The notes beneath the pieces are model-generated. The model did not search any database and was not told where the DNA came from. It was given only the letters and a program-made list of their open reading frames with translations. 64,000 bases of DNA, taken from CBDCPI01 sp965220245 (GTDB lineage Bacteria > Chloroflexota > Dehalococcoidia > Lucifugimonadales > UBA3495). Both the position numbers and the translations under genes were made by a program. The DNA lies in the NCBI GenBank assembly GCA_965220245.1, contig CBDCPI010000002.1, positions 62,001 through 126,000 of the forward strand, written 5' to 3'. Of the stretch, positions 8,512 to 16,415 are shown piece after piece; position 1 is the stretch's first letter, and each line of letters opens with the position of its first letter.

Positions 8512-8772
8512 ATGGCAATTGAGACCGACGATTCCCGGCTGGGGCGGCTGGAAGGATGAGTCGAGGAACAGGCGGCGGCAATCCAGGACATCAACCGCCG
8601 GATTGATGCGGTCAACCAACGGATGGACCAGGGGTTTCAGGCGGTCAACCAACGGATGGACCAGGGGTTTCAGGCGGTCAACCAACGGATGGACTGCCTG
8701 TTTCTGGCAACGTGGGCCATCGGTGGCGGAATCATCGCCGCCTTGGTGATCCAGATAGTCCGGGCTGGGTAG
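8512..8772 (+). pseudogene. Small coiled-coil/membrane protein with premature TGA
   Basis: From the ATG at 8512 (ribosome-binding site gggggacgg) the frame reads MAIETDDSRLGRLEG, then TGA (8557-8559), then 71 more in-frame codons to TAG at 8770-8772. The downstream part has two and a half copies of an 11-residue heptad-like unit, AVNQRMDQGFQ, encoded by 33-bp near-identical tandem DNA repeats (about 8608-8690), and ends in one membrane helix (FLATWAIGGGIIAALVIQIV). It resembles small membrane-tethered coiled-coil proteins of phages and IS-rich regions. The TGA replaces what is probably CGA (Arg), so I read it as nonsense, not selenocysteine. Translation from the ATG at 8623 could still give a short coiled-coil peptide. 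Confidence 0.5.
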
Positions 8773-8831
8773 CCGCTACTTCGGAGCCGGGCGGTCCGGC
8801 CACGGCCCATCCATCGCCGGAGAGTGAAGCA

Positions 8832-9035
8832 ATGACAACCGACGTAACCGCCAGCCATTCCCCCATCGCGCCGGTCCATTCCGTCCCCAACGGGCTTCCG
8901 GCCCTCGATGCGCTGGCCGGGCTGAATCCCGCCGATGCCCAAGCCGTGGCGGACGGCCATCGCCAATGCTGCCAGCCCGAACCCACGCAAGGCGTACAGG
9001 TCGGCATGGCCGGGATAGGAACAACCGGCTATTGA
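8832..9035 (+). CDS. Short hypothetical protein (67 aa), doubtful
   Basis: ATG at 8832 behind ggagagtgaagca, encoding MTTDVTASHSPIAPVHSVPN... to TGA at 9033-9035. I recognise no family, and longer overlapping frames exist on the minus strand (for example RGFGLAALAMAVRHGLGIGG) that are equally unassigned. The region 8773-9073 between the coiled-coil gene and the IS may be a remnant of a gene cut by the insertion. Coding status is uncertain. Confidence 0.25.
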   Translation: MTTDVTASHSPIAPVHSVPNGLPALDALAGLNPADAQAVADGHRQCCQPEPTQGVQVGMAGIGTTGY

Positions 9036-9073
9036 CAGCCATTGGGGCGGCTCCTAATATCTCACTTGCTATC

Positions 9074-10173
9074 GGCTTTGTTGAATGAATGGGAGGTAGT
9101 GTTAAGCTGGAGGCATGAAGCGAACACCGCAAGCCTCCAAAGCTCGTCCCAAGAAACGCACCACCACCAGGAAATCCCAGTATCGGATACGTAACTGGCA
9201 TGACTACAACGAAAGCCTGGTCCAGCGGGGTTCAATAACCCTATGGACCAGCGAAGAGGATATTGGGGCCTGGAAGCCCGACGGCCCCCGAAAGCGCGGT
9301 GGGCAGTTTCAGTATTCCGATGGAGCAATCCAGTGTCTGTTGATGGTGCGCAGCGTCTTCCACTTGACCCTGAGGGCTGCCGAAGGGTTTCTCCGGTCCG
9401 TGTTTCACTTGCTGGAGTGGGATTTGCCGGTGCCGGACTATACCACCCTCTGCAAGCGCGCCAAGCGCCTGGGGGTTTCCTTGCTCAGGAAAGCTGCTGG
9501 GCCCTTGCACCTGGTACTGGACAGCACCGGGTTGAAAGTCTTTGGGGAGGGAGAATGGAAGGTGCGTCAGCATGGCTATACCAAACGGCGCACCTGGAGG
9601 AAGCTCCATCTAAGCGTGGACAGTGAAACCCAGGAGATCCAGGCCGTGGTACTGAGCGAGGCCAGCCTGGACGATGCGGGAGCGGTGCCCGAACTTCTGG
9701 ACCAGAGCACCGGGTCAGTGGAGCAGGTGGGTGGCGATGGGGCCTACGACAAGATGGGGCTTACGACAAAAGGAAGGTATATGAGGGCTGCGCTGTCAGA
9801 GGTGTCAGGCGGGTAGCAATTCCACCTCGAAAGGATGCCCGTATCTGGCAGCATGGGAACTGTGCCGCCCCGCCCCTGGTGCGGGACGAGAACCTGAGAA
9901 GGATTCGGAAGGTAGGACGTAAGCGGTGGAAACAAGAGTCGGGCTATCATCGGCGTTCCCTGGCCGAGACTGCCATGTTTCGGTTCAAGACCATCTTTGG
10001 TTCCTATCTTCAGGCCAGGAAGTTACCGCAGCAGAAGGTGGCAGCCAAGGTAAAGTGTGCCGCTTTGAATCGGATGACCCACTTGGGAATGCCGGATAGC
10101 TATCGAGTAGCATAGCTCGATTCAAAGGGTGTTGGGACATTTCATGTGCTGCCAATATTCATGCAACAAAGCC
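9074..10173 (+). mobile_element. IS5-family (IS903-type) insertion sequence, inactive
   Basis: 1100 bp bounded by imperfect inverted repeats: left GGCTTTGTTGAATGAAT, right (other strand) GGCTTTGTTGCATGAAT. It is flanked by a perfect 9-bp direct repeat CTTGCTATC (9065-9073 and 10174-10182). End sequence, TSD length and transposase all fit the IS903 group of IS5. The transposase gene inside is frameshifted. Confidence 0.92.
9115..10115 (+). pseudogene. IS903-type DDE transposase, frameshifted by a 17-bp tandem duplication
   Basis: The first frame (9115-9816) starts with the group-typical NWHDYNESLVQRGSITLW and carries the first catalytic Asp (LVLDSTGLK) and the second (GGDGAYD). At 9736-9752 a 17-bp unit (gatggggcctacgacaa) is repeated at 9753-9769 with one base different. 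Removing one copy restores a continuous frame that runs through KRKVYEGCAVRGVRRVA to the C-terminal DDE Glu in SLAETAMFRFK, ending at 10115. So the only visible lesion is the duplication. The element is probably immobile unless helped in trans. Confidence 0.88.
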
Positions 10174-10210
10174 CTTGCTATCCATTATGCTCTGTAAAGA
10201 AGGGAGGCAC

Positions 10211-11209
10211 ATGCACCGACTTCGTTGGGCCGTCCTGCTGGTGACTATCTTGCTTGTTGGCGTTGTGGCGTCCGTAGCCTGCGGTGAAGACGCCGCGCCA
10301 TCGCCCAGCCATACCCCTAGCTCTTCCGTGGCTCCAGTAGCCACCGGATATGTAGCTATGCCAGAGCCCCAAGCGGCTCCTGCCGCGTCCCCTGCGGCCG
10401 TCGCAACATCAAAGCCAACCTCTTCTACTGCCGGCTGGTCGGCAACCACCGGCAGTGATGGTCATAGCGCGCTTCGCGTGTTGAACTCCAACGCTGCCGC
10501 AGCACCGGTCAGCCGGTTGAACTTGGCCGGGGTGGGTAGACCCAGCCAATTGCCGATGGTCCGCGAAAAAGACGAGGGCGGTCTCACCGTCTCGGCCAAT
10601 GGCTCCGTGACTGTGGCGGCCGATGAGGCCTATGTAGTTATAATCTTGCAGGAGGAGCGTTACGGACCCTTCGGTCCCGCTCCCATCGATCCGGAAGACC
10701 AAGTTGAGTTGAAGCAGAGTCTAACGGGACTCGGCTTCGAAGAGGACGCCATCGAATTCGAGAAGTTGGAGCGGTACGGCCCGCCCACCGTTTCGGTTGA
10801 GGTGGACACCAGCGCCCTACCGGAGATTGGCGAAAGCATTCTCGATGAAGTAGAGAAGGTGCTCGGGCGTTCCCAGGCCCACGGCCTCCGTTTTGGCCTC
10901 TCCGAGGAGAACTGTGACCAAGCCGTTGCCTTGGCCCGGCGCGAGGCGGTTCCCAAGGCTGGTGAGACTGCGTCGGACTTAGCCGAAGCCCTTGAAGTAA
11001 ACCTTGGTGGCGTCATCGGCGCGGTGGAGCTCTCCCCGGACTTCGGCGGGGGGTATCGGCAACTGGGAGGGCTACTAAGCCAAGACCGCTGCGGCAGCCA
11101 TTTGAATAGTCTCTTCGGTGGACCGGCCTTCCCCTTCGACGCCAAGCCCGAGGTCGAGGTATCGGTGGGTCTACAGATTACCTACGCCATATACGCCACA
11201 GAAGAGTAG
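10211..11209 (+). CDS. SIMPL (DUF541) domain lipoprotein
   Basis: Starts at ATG 10211 behind gaagggaggcac. The signal VTILLVGVVASVACG is a lipobox with the acylated Cys in VACG, followed by a Ser/Pro/Ala-rich linker. From residue ~125 the SIMPL/DUF541 domain begins (GGLTVSANGSVTVAADEAYVV) and ends with VEVSVGLQITYAIYA, the family's typical C-terminal strand. SIMPL proteins are envelope proteins of unknown biochemical function, some linked to signalling or oxidative stress. The IS903-type element inserted just 38 bp upstream, so the native promoter may have been displaced and transcription may now read out of the IS. Confidence 0.85.
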   Translation: MHRLRWAVLLVTILLVGVVASVACGEDAAPSPSHTPSSSVAPVATGYVAMPEPQAAPAASPAAVATSKPTSSTAGWSATTGSDGHSALRVLNSNAAAAPVSRLNLAGVGRPSQLPMVREKDEGGLTVSANGSVTVAADEAYVVIILQEERYGPFGPAPIDPEDQVELKQSLTGLGFEEDAIEFEKLERYGPPTVSVEVDTSALPEIGESILDEVEKVLGRSQAHGLRFGLSEENCDQAVALARREAVPKAGETASDLAEALEVNLGGVIGAVELSPDFGGGYRQLGGLLSQDRCGSHLNSLFGGPAFPFDAKPEVEVSVGLQITYAIYATEE

Positions 11210-11213
11210 CCGC

Positions 11214-11549
11214 TCAGCGGCGGTTGTTGGCGCGGCGCACCCGGAAGTTAGTTGGACCCTTTTGACGCCGCACCCAAGCCAGGTAGCTGGCGACTTCGGG
11301 GTTGGCCCGCAGGCTTTCGATGGAATTGAACTCCTTGGCTAGGGTGGCTTCGGAGAACATAGCGTGAATTTGTCGATGGCAGGTGGGGCACAAGAGAGCC
11401 TTGGGGCCGAACTTGCCGCCGCGGGACCGGGGCACCAGATGATGTTCGGTAAACCGGAGCGACCCTCTTTGACACAGCTCGCAGCCCAACGGCGCATTGG
11501 GTTTCGTTGCCGCTGCGGCGTCTCTGGCTTGCTTTCTTCGAATACTCAC
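11214..11549 (-). CDS. HNH endonuclease-domain protein
   Basis: About 111 residues. Zinc-knuckle and HNH core: GCELCQRG, TEHHLVPRSRGGKFGP, ALLCPTCHRQIHA. The two CxxC pairs and the HH...H pattern are intact. Small stand-alone HNH proteins of this type cut DNA; the biological role is not evident. I take the GTG at 11549, which overlaps the stop of the upstream membrane-protein gene (GTGA), as the start, since the longer ORF to 11627 would overlap that gene by 80 bp. The two genes appear translationally coupled. Confidence 0.75.
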   Translation of the reverse strand: MSIRRKQARDAAAATKPNAPLGCELCQRGSLRFTEHHLVPRSRGGKFGPKALLCPTCHRQIHAMFSEATLAKEFNSIESLRANPEVASYLAWVRRQKGPTNFRVRRANNRR

Positions 11550-11968
11550 CGGCGTGAGGTATCGCGCCAGAGCTGACAGCCGGTTGTTGCAGAGATGAGG
11601 ATGAATAAGGGGTCGACAAAGGCCCAAAGGATCAAGCGGACATCTCCTTGGGGGCTGGGACTGACTGCCAGGTCATCAAACCAGTTCCAGAAGAACCAGA
11701 GGGCCAGGAAGGCAGATGCGTAGAAGGCCAGATTGACCTCAAGGTACTCCCGAGTAATGCTTTGGCCCGGCCCGCCTTGGATCAGAGCCCGCTGGCGAAG
11801 GTAATGGACAATCACCACAGCCACCACAGCCAGGGCCATAAACCAGTTCAGCACATACCAAATTTGGTCGATGTCCACGGCATCTTCGTAAAACGCCGTG
11901 AGTATGAAGTGCGCCACCACCACCACCGCTATCCCCACGAGGAAGACACCAAGCAACTTTTTCACCAT
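11546..11968 (-). CDS. Hypothetical four-helix membrane protein
   Basis: 140 residues from the ATG at 11968. Hydrophobic segments: LLGVFLVGIAVVVVAHFIL, YVLNWFMALAVVAVVIVHYL, EVNLAFYASAFLALWFFWNW and VRLILWAFVDPLFILISAT. I do not recognise the family. It is upstream of and coupled to the HNH gene, and downstream of a hypothetical gene on the same strand with a ~180-bp gap, so it may have its own promoter. Confidence 0.65.
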   Translation of the reverse strand: MVKKLLGVFLVGIAVVVVAHFILTAFYEDAVDIDQIWYVLNWFMALAVVAVVIVHYLRQRALIQGGPGQSITREYLEVNLAFYASAFLALWFFWNWFDDLAVSPSPQGDVRLILWAFVDPLFILISATTGCQLWRDTSRR

Positions 11969-12148
11969 GTCCTGACCTCTGCTATCACTCACTGGCGCCC
12001 GCAGCCCTGGGGTAGCGGGAATGGTCTGGCTTGAATTATGCCCAAATGGCGACGGCCCAGGGCCGATACCGGCTGTCCCCGGCGGTAGATGCACCGCCGT
12101 GTAATAGGAACGCCCCCCGGGGTTAATTGCCCGGAAGAGGCGCAACGG

Positions 12149-12634
12149 CTACTGGCGCGGGTCCGGGCTTTCCAGAAAACGCCAGCCGGGGAGGTCCACC
12201 TGCCATTGGCCTTCCTCCCGCAACATCGGCAGGATGATCCCGTTCATAAGCCGCCGCCGGGCTGCCCGTTGGGGCAAGTTGGAGGCCCCGAAAGGCAGAA
12301 AGGCGAAGGCATGGTCGTCGTCGATGTAGTTGCTGGGAGACACTCCCAAGTCGGTCAAGTCTTCCAGTGGCCAGAGGCGTAGGACCGTGTTGCGAAAGTC
12401 CTCCAGCATCGACTGCCGCATGGGATGAGCCGAGTCGTACCCGGCCCGGTAGGCCACCTGCATATCAATATTGTTTCTAGTGGCCCACACTCCCAGGCGC
12501 ATGCCCCGGGTCTCTTTGGACAGCATCGACCAAGCCAAGTCCATTTCGTTGTCGCGGACCGCCTCGGCAAAGACGCCCGCCCGTTGGCCGCACTCGTCGG
12601 GATAGAGACTCCGTTTGTCTCCGGGAATTCTCAT
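12149..12634 (-). CDS. Hypothetical protein, 161 aa
   Basis: The sequence begins MRIPGDKRSLYPDECGQRA and is soluble and Arg/Asp/Leu-rich, with a predicted helical N-terminal half (RAGVFAEAVRDNEMDLAWSML) and an aromatic C-terminus (QWQVDLPGWRFLE). No family is recognised. It starts 9 bp after the gamma-glutamyltransferase stop on the same strand, so it is probably co-transcribed with it and could act on the same substrate, but that is only context. Confidence 0.6.
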   Translation of the reverse strand: MRIPGDKRSLYPDECGQRAGVFAEAVRDNEMDLAWSMLSKETRGMRLGVWATRNNIDMQVAYRAGYDSAHPMRQSMLEDFRNTVLRLWPLEDLTDLGVSPSNYIDDDHAFAFLPFGASNLPQRAARRRLMNGIILPMLREEGQWQVDLPGWRFLESPDPRQ

Positions 12635-12643
12635 TTGGTTTGC

Positions 12644-14377
12644 CTACCAGCCCACAGCGTAGCCGTCGCGGCGGGGGTCGGCGGCGCCCTGTAACACTCC
12701 CGAATCGGGGGTGGTCTGAATCATCATTTCGCTTCCCGACGCTCCCCAAGCGCTCAGCACTTCCAACACGTGGCCTCTAGCTTCCAGCCCGGCTCTGACA
12801 TCGCGGTCGAAGCGCGACTCGACGTAAAGCAGGTTCTCGCACTCGTGGGGTATGTTGCTTTCGGTGAGGTTGAGGGTGTTGCGCCAGCGGGGCGCCTCCA
12901 CGGCCTCGGCCACGTTCATACCGAAGTCAATGAGGTGGGTGATGACCTGAAGGTTGGTCTGCACTTGGGTATCGGCTCCCGGGGTGCCGCAGACCAGGAA
13001 CAGCTTCGCTGAGTCGGGAACGCCGCCGTTGCCCGAGGTTACACCACCCTGGAATACCATCACCGGGTTCATGGTGTGGCGGACTCGCTTGCCCGGTTGC
13101 AAGCAGTCCACGTGGTGGGGGTCCAAGTGCCAGTAGGTCATCCGGTTGTTAAGCAAAACGCCGGTGTTGCCGGCGACGACGCTGGACCCCAAGGAACTCT
13201 GGATACTCTGGAGTTGGCAGACGGCGTTGCCCCAGCGGTCTACTACCACAAAGCAGGTGGTGTCTTCCTCGGGACTAGTCGCGGGACTAGCCGCGCCCAC
13301 CGCGGCCCCGGGGCGTCTGGCCCCCGGCTGGTAGCTCCAAGGGTCGCCTTGGCGCACTTCTGATGCCGCGCGCTCCAAGTCAAGGAGCCCAACTCGCTCC
13401 TTGGCGTAGGCCTTGGAGACCATTCCGGCGATGGGGACATCGACAAAGTCCGGGTCGGCCATATAGGCTTCCCGGTCGGCGAAGGCCAGCTTCTTGGCTT
13501 CGACCATCAGGTGGATGCTTTCCGCAGTGTTGCAACCCAGGGACCGCAGGTCGAACTGCTCTACCAGGTTAAGTTCTTGAAGCAACACATGCCCGCTGGA
13601 GTTGGGCGGGGCCTCGTATACCGAATAACCCCGGTAGGTGGTGGAGATGGGCGCTTCCCACCGGGACCGGCAGCCGGCCAGGTCTTTCATTGACAGCAGC
13701 CCGCCCTGCTCTTCGCTGAACCTAACGATCTCTTGGGCCACTTCGCCTTCATAGAAGGCGTCCCGGCCTCCCTCGACAATGGCTTGGAAGGTGCGGGCCA
13801 AGTCTTTTTGGTAAATGACTTCGCCCGGTTTGAGGGATTGCCCTCCCGGAGCGAAGACCTTTTGCGAGGTAGGGAATTGTTGGATTAACGGGTCGCTGGC
13901 GATAACGCCGGACAGCACGTGGGTGACCGGGAAGCCGTTACCGGCCAGGTCGAGGGCCGGGCCGAACACTTGGCCCAAAGAGAGCGAACCGTAGCGCTGG
14001 TGGGCCGACATCCAGCCGTCCAACAACCCTGGAACCGACACGGAAAGGATGCCTTTAACGGGGATGCCATTGGCTTGGTAGCGTTCCAGCGACGCTTCGT
14101 AAGGCGCGGCGCCGGTGGCGTTGCAGACCTCGATTTTCCCGGTCTCCCGGTTGTAGACCATAATGTAGCCGTCGCCGCCGATACCCGACATGTTGGGCTC
14201 CACCACGTTCAACGCAGCGGCGGTGGCGATGGCGGCATCCACTGCGTTCCCACCCTTTTGCAAAATCGCCATCCCGGCCTGAGAAGCCAGCGGATGCCCG
14301 GAACAGACCATCCCGTTCCGCCCCATCACCACGGGCCGGTTGGAGTCGTAGGATATGCCGTGAGGTGTGTTTGGCAT
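12644..14377 (-). CDS. ggt: Gamma-glutamyltransferase-family hydrolase
   Basis: Full-length Ntn-hydrolase of the gamma-glutamyltransferase family (577 residues). N-terminal markers: MVCSGHPLASQAGMAILQKGGNAVDAAIA and MSGIGGDGYIMVYN. The autocatalytic cleavage site and nucleophile is Thr373 in EEDTTCFVVVDRWGNAV, and the oxyanion region is QSIQSSLGSSVV. Family members cleave the gamma-glutamyl bond of glutathione or related amides. No signal peptide is visible, so this member may be cytoplasmic or use another substrate (the family includes cephalosporin acylase-like enzymes). The ATG at 14377 lies behind gcgaaaggaaa. It is followed closely by a small hypothetical gene. Confidence 0.9.
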   Translation of the reverse strand: MPNTPHGISYDSNRPVVMGRNGMVCSGHPLASQAGMAILQKGGNAVDAAIATAAALNVVEPNMSGIGGDGYIMVYNRETGKIEVCNATGAAPYEASLERYQANGIPVKGILSVSVPGLLDGWMSAHQRYGSLSLGQVFGPALDLAGNGFPVTHVLSGVIASDPLIQQFPTSQKVFAPGGQSLKPGEVIYQKDLARTFQAIVEGGRDAFYEGEVAQEIVRFSEEQGGLLSMKDLAGCRSRWEAPISTTYRGYSVYEAPPNSSGHVLLQELNLVEQFDLRSLGCNTAESIHLMVEAKKLAFADREAYMADPDFVDVPIAGMVSKAYAKERVGLLDLERAASEVRQGDPWSYQPGARRPGAAVGAASPATSPEEDTTCFVVVDRWGNAVCQLQSIQSSLGSSVVAGNTGVLLNNRMTYWHLDPHHVDCLQPGKRVRHTMNPVMVFQGGVTSGNGGVPDSAKLFLVCGTPGADTQVQTNLQVITHLIDFGMNVAEAVEAPRWRNTLNLTESNIPHECENLLYVESRFDRDVRAGLEARGHVLEVLSAWGASGSEMMIQTTPDSGVLQGAADPRRDGYAVGW

Positions 14378-14434
14378 GGTTGGTTTCCTTTCGCTTGAGG
14401 TTGAGGGGAATGGACCGCTCCGGCGGCCAAGTTA

Positions 14435-14917
14435 TCACTGCTGTCGGTTAAGATAGTCCAGTAAACGGGAACCGCAATCTATTCGTTCCACACGTCTTTT
14501 TCGGCCTCTATATGAAACCGTCTTTCTTTGAAATACGTCTCTTTCTATTCTTTGCACACTGCCACTGTATACCAGCAACGGATACCATTTTTCGGGCGAT
14601 TGAGTTTGTAGACGTGAGGCGGCAAGGTCCAAACCGCCCTGTATCTGCTGGATTGCGACGGATACATCGGCGCTTTGCCCGCCCTTCAACTCAACAGCGC
14701 ACACGAAATAAATGTCTCGCCTTCCAAAGATAATCCGGTCGCACAGTCTGCCTTGCCAATTATGGTTCGACTGAAAGCTAGTGCCGTGAAGGGTGGTAAC
14801 CGATGCACGGTCCAGCCCGGTGATGTCCAGTCCGCAATGGTTCTCTTCATATGAATCGGTGATGCAACAACTCAGGTGTTCGCTTCGTATGCTCGCTATG
14901 GCTGACTCCGTAGTCAT
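14435..14917 (-). CDS. Small PD-(D/E)xK-type nuclease-like partner of the ATPase
   Basis: 160 residues. It has a candidate PD-(D/E)xK core: Asp60 in GRLCDRIIFG, then Glu76 and Lys78 in FVCAVELKGGQ, followed by a helix with Gln residues (VSVAIQQIQGGLDLAAS) as in many restriction-like folds. No other domain is visible. Its ATG overlaps the stop of the upstream ATPase by 4 bp (ATGA), so the two are translated together. ATPase plus small nuclease pairs of this layout are typical of anti-phage or plasmid defence cassettes; that function is inference. The exact family is not recognised. Confidence 0.6.
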   Translation of the reverse strand: MTTESAIASIRSEHLSCCITDSYEENHCGLDITGLDRASVTTLHGTSFQSNHNWQGRLCDRIIFGRRDIYFVCAVELKGGQSADVSVAIQQIQGGLDLAASRLQTQSPEKWYPLLVYSGSVQRIERDVFQRKTVSYRGRKRRVERIDCGSRLLDYLNRQQ

Positions 14918-16404
14918 TTGAGCCGGTTGTTTTGGAGGGCAATGGCTTGCTCGTAAAGGTTTTCCGCGACCGGCAGAAATTCTTGGTCTTCGATACCGAC
15001 GTCCGTTCCGATTGGCAACGGATAGATGACACTCCCGTTCTGGCCGGGGTCCATTCTGAAACCGTAGGCGCCCACTTGGTCCGGGGCGAGGCAGTCTTCC
15101 CGCGCCAACCCCAACTCTATGACCGTCTGCGTGCTGACGTTGCTCATGCTGAGGAGATTACTTATCTGCGCCGTGAAATCGCTGCTGTGGGTAGTGATTA
15201 GCACGTTCACCCCCGCATTAACCAGCCTAGCGATGCCCCGCGCCATCTGCAACTGCGCTGCCGGATGCAGATGGGACTCGGGTTCTTCAATGATTAACAA
15301 GTCACCGGGGTTAACCAGGTATTTGAGGAACAGGATCACCGGCGCCAACTCCGAGACCATCGAGGAGGTATGATTGAGGGTGAATTTCTGCGGGTGTGTT
15401 TCTACACCCACAGGCAGATAAACGATTTCTGGGAATGGCATACCGCCGGATTCTTCAAGGTGAATCCCGCCATGCAGGACATGGTTCTCGATGAAGCTAA
15501 TTGCTTTCTGTAAGTCACCGTCGTCGCTCCGACGACTACCCATACTCCTATCCAGGCTAATCAGGTTGCTCAGGAAGTCTGTGGTGATTCCAGGCAAGGT
15601 TGGGATGTTAAGCGGTTCTAGCCCTATTTGCGAAGATTGTCGAACCAACGCAGCGGCCAGAACTTTATGACCTTGAGCAATACCGGAGCGGGCGGCGGGA
15701 AGATAGAAGCTCTGAGCGGGAAATCCGCCAAGCACATTTTCGGCCGCCGAGATTCGTAGCCCAAGGAATAAATCGAAATACAGGTCCGGATTTATATATT
15801 CATCCAGTTTATAGTCAAGTCCCCAATGTTCAATCATATAAGACGGCACTGAAGCTTGAGATATGTCGAAATCATGCACCGATTTCTTAATATCCGTCAA
15901 ATGGATGTCTACATTCAACAGTGGCTCGTCACGTTGGATAATTATTTGGAAGTCTTCGGGTTTGCTTCTCCGACTAACGAAACCGGAAGTTTCTCCGTAG
16001 GTCTGGTGCAATTGTTTGATGACATCACTGCAAAATAATTCGAGCACCTGGTGGGTTGATTGCACTAACTCTGACCGCACCTTTTCGGGCATAACGGATA
16101 CAGTCGGTTCTTTCGATTCCCACGCCTCTCTCTCCTGCTGGCTGACCCACTCCCGGATAGCATCGGCAACCTCATCCGGGGCTTTCCAACGACTCCCGGA
16201 AGAAATTGGCTTGCCGTATCTCATCAGGAGATTCCGAATATATGGAACCTGGGGGCGACCTTCCACCGCCCGCATCACCGCCCAGATGGCGGCGGCCATG
16301 TAGGACTTGCCGGTGTTGCTAGGGCCGACGAATATCGTTAGCGGCTTTACGTCCACCGTGCCTTCAGCGAGGGGCCCTAGGTTTTTGGCCGTAATCGTTA
16401 GCAT
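14914..16404 (-). CDS. AAA/ABC-type ATPase (AAA_15/OLD-like), first gene of a two-gene module
   Basis: 496 residues of an SMC/RecF/ABC-like ATPase. Walker A is GPSNTGKSY (residues ~27-35), Walker B is LLIIEEPESHLHP with Glu-Glu near 373-374, and an H-loop ITTHSSDF follows near 405. Long insertions lie between the motifs. A C-terminal Toprim domain as in OLD nucleases is not visible; the nuclease function appears to be provided by the overlapping downstream gene. The start MLTITAKNLGPLAEGTVDVK is a typical family start. Upstream, the TPP-enzyme gene lies on the same strand with its start facing away, so this pair is preceded by a 3' end at 16416 only 11 bp away and may be read through. Confidence 0.8.
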   Translation of the reverse strand: MLTITAKNLGPLAEGTVDVKPLTIFVGPSNTGKSYMAAAIWAVMRAVEGRPQVPYIRNLLMRYGKPISSGSRWKAPDEVADAIREWVSQQEREAWESKEPTVSVMPEKVRSELVQSTHQVLELFCSDVIKQLHQTYGETSGFVSRRSKPEDFQIIIQRDEPLLNVDIHLTDIKKSVHDFDISQASVPSYMIEHWGLDYKLDEYINPDLYFDLFLGLRISAAENVLGGFPAQSFYLPAARSGIAQGHKVLAAALVRQSSQIGLEPLNIPTLPGITTDFLSNLISLDRSMGSRRSDDGDLQKAISFIENHVLHGGIHLEESGGMPFPEIVYLPVGVETHPQKFTLNHTSSMVSELAPVILFLKYLVNPGDLLIIEEPESHLHPAAQLQMARGIARLVNAGVNVLITTHSSDFTAQISNLLSMSNVSTQTVIELGLAREDCLAPDQVGAYGFRMDPGQNGSVIYPLPIGTDVGIEDQEFLPVAENLYEQAIALQNNRLK

Positions 16405-16415
16405 GGGCTAGCCCT

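Noticed and set aside
8557..8559. In-frame TGA in the coiled-coil gene as another selenocysteine codon
   Set aside because: The surrounding residues suggest an Arg codon (CGA) was lost, there is no Cys in the motif and no well-placed hairpin.
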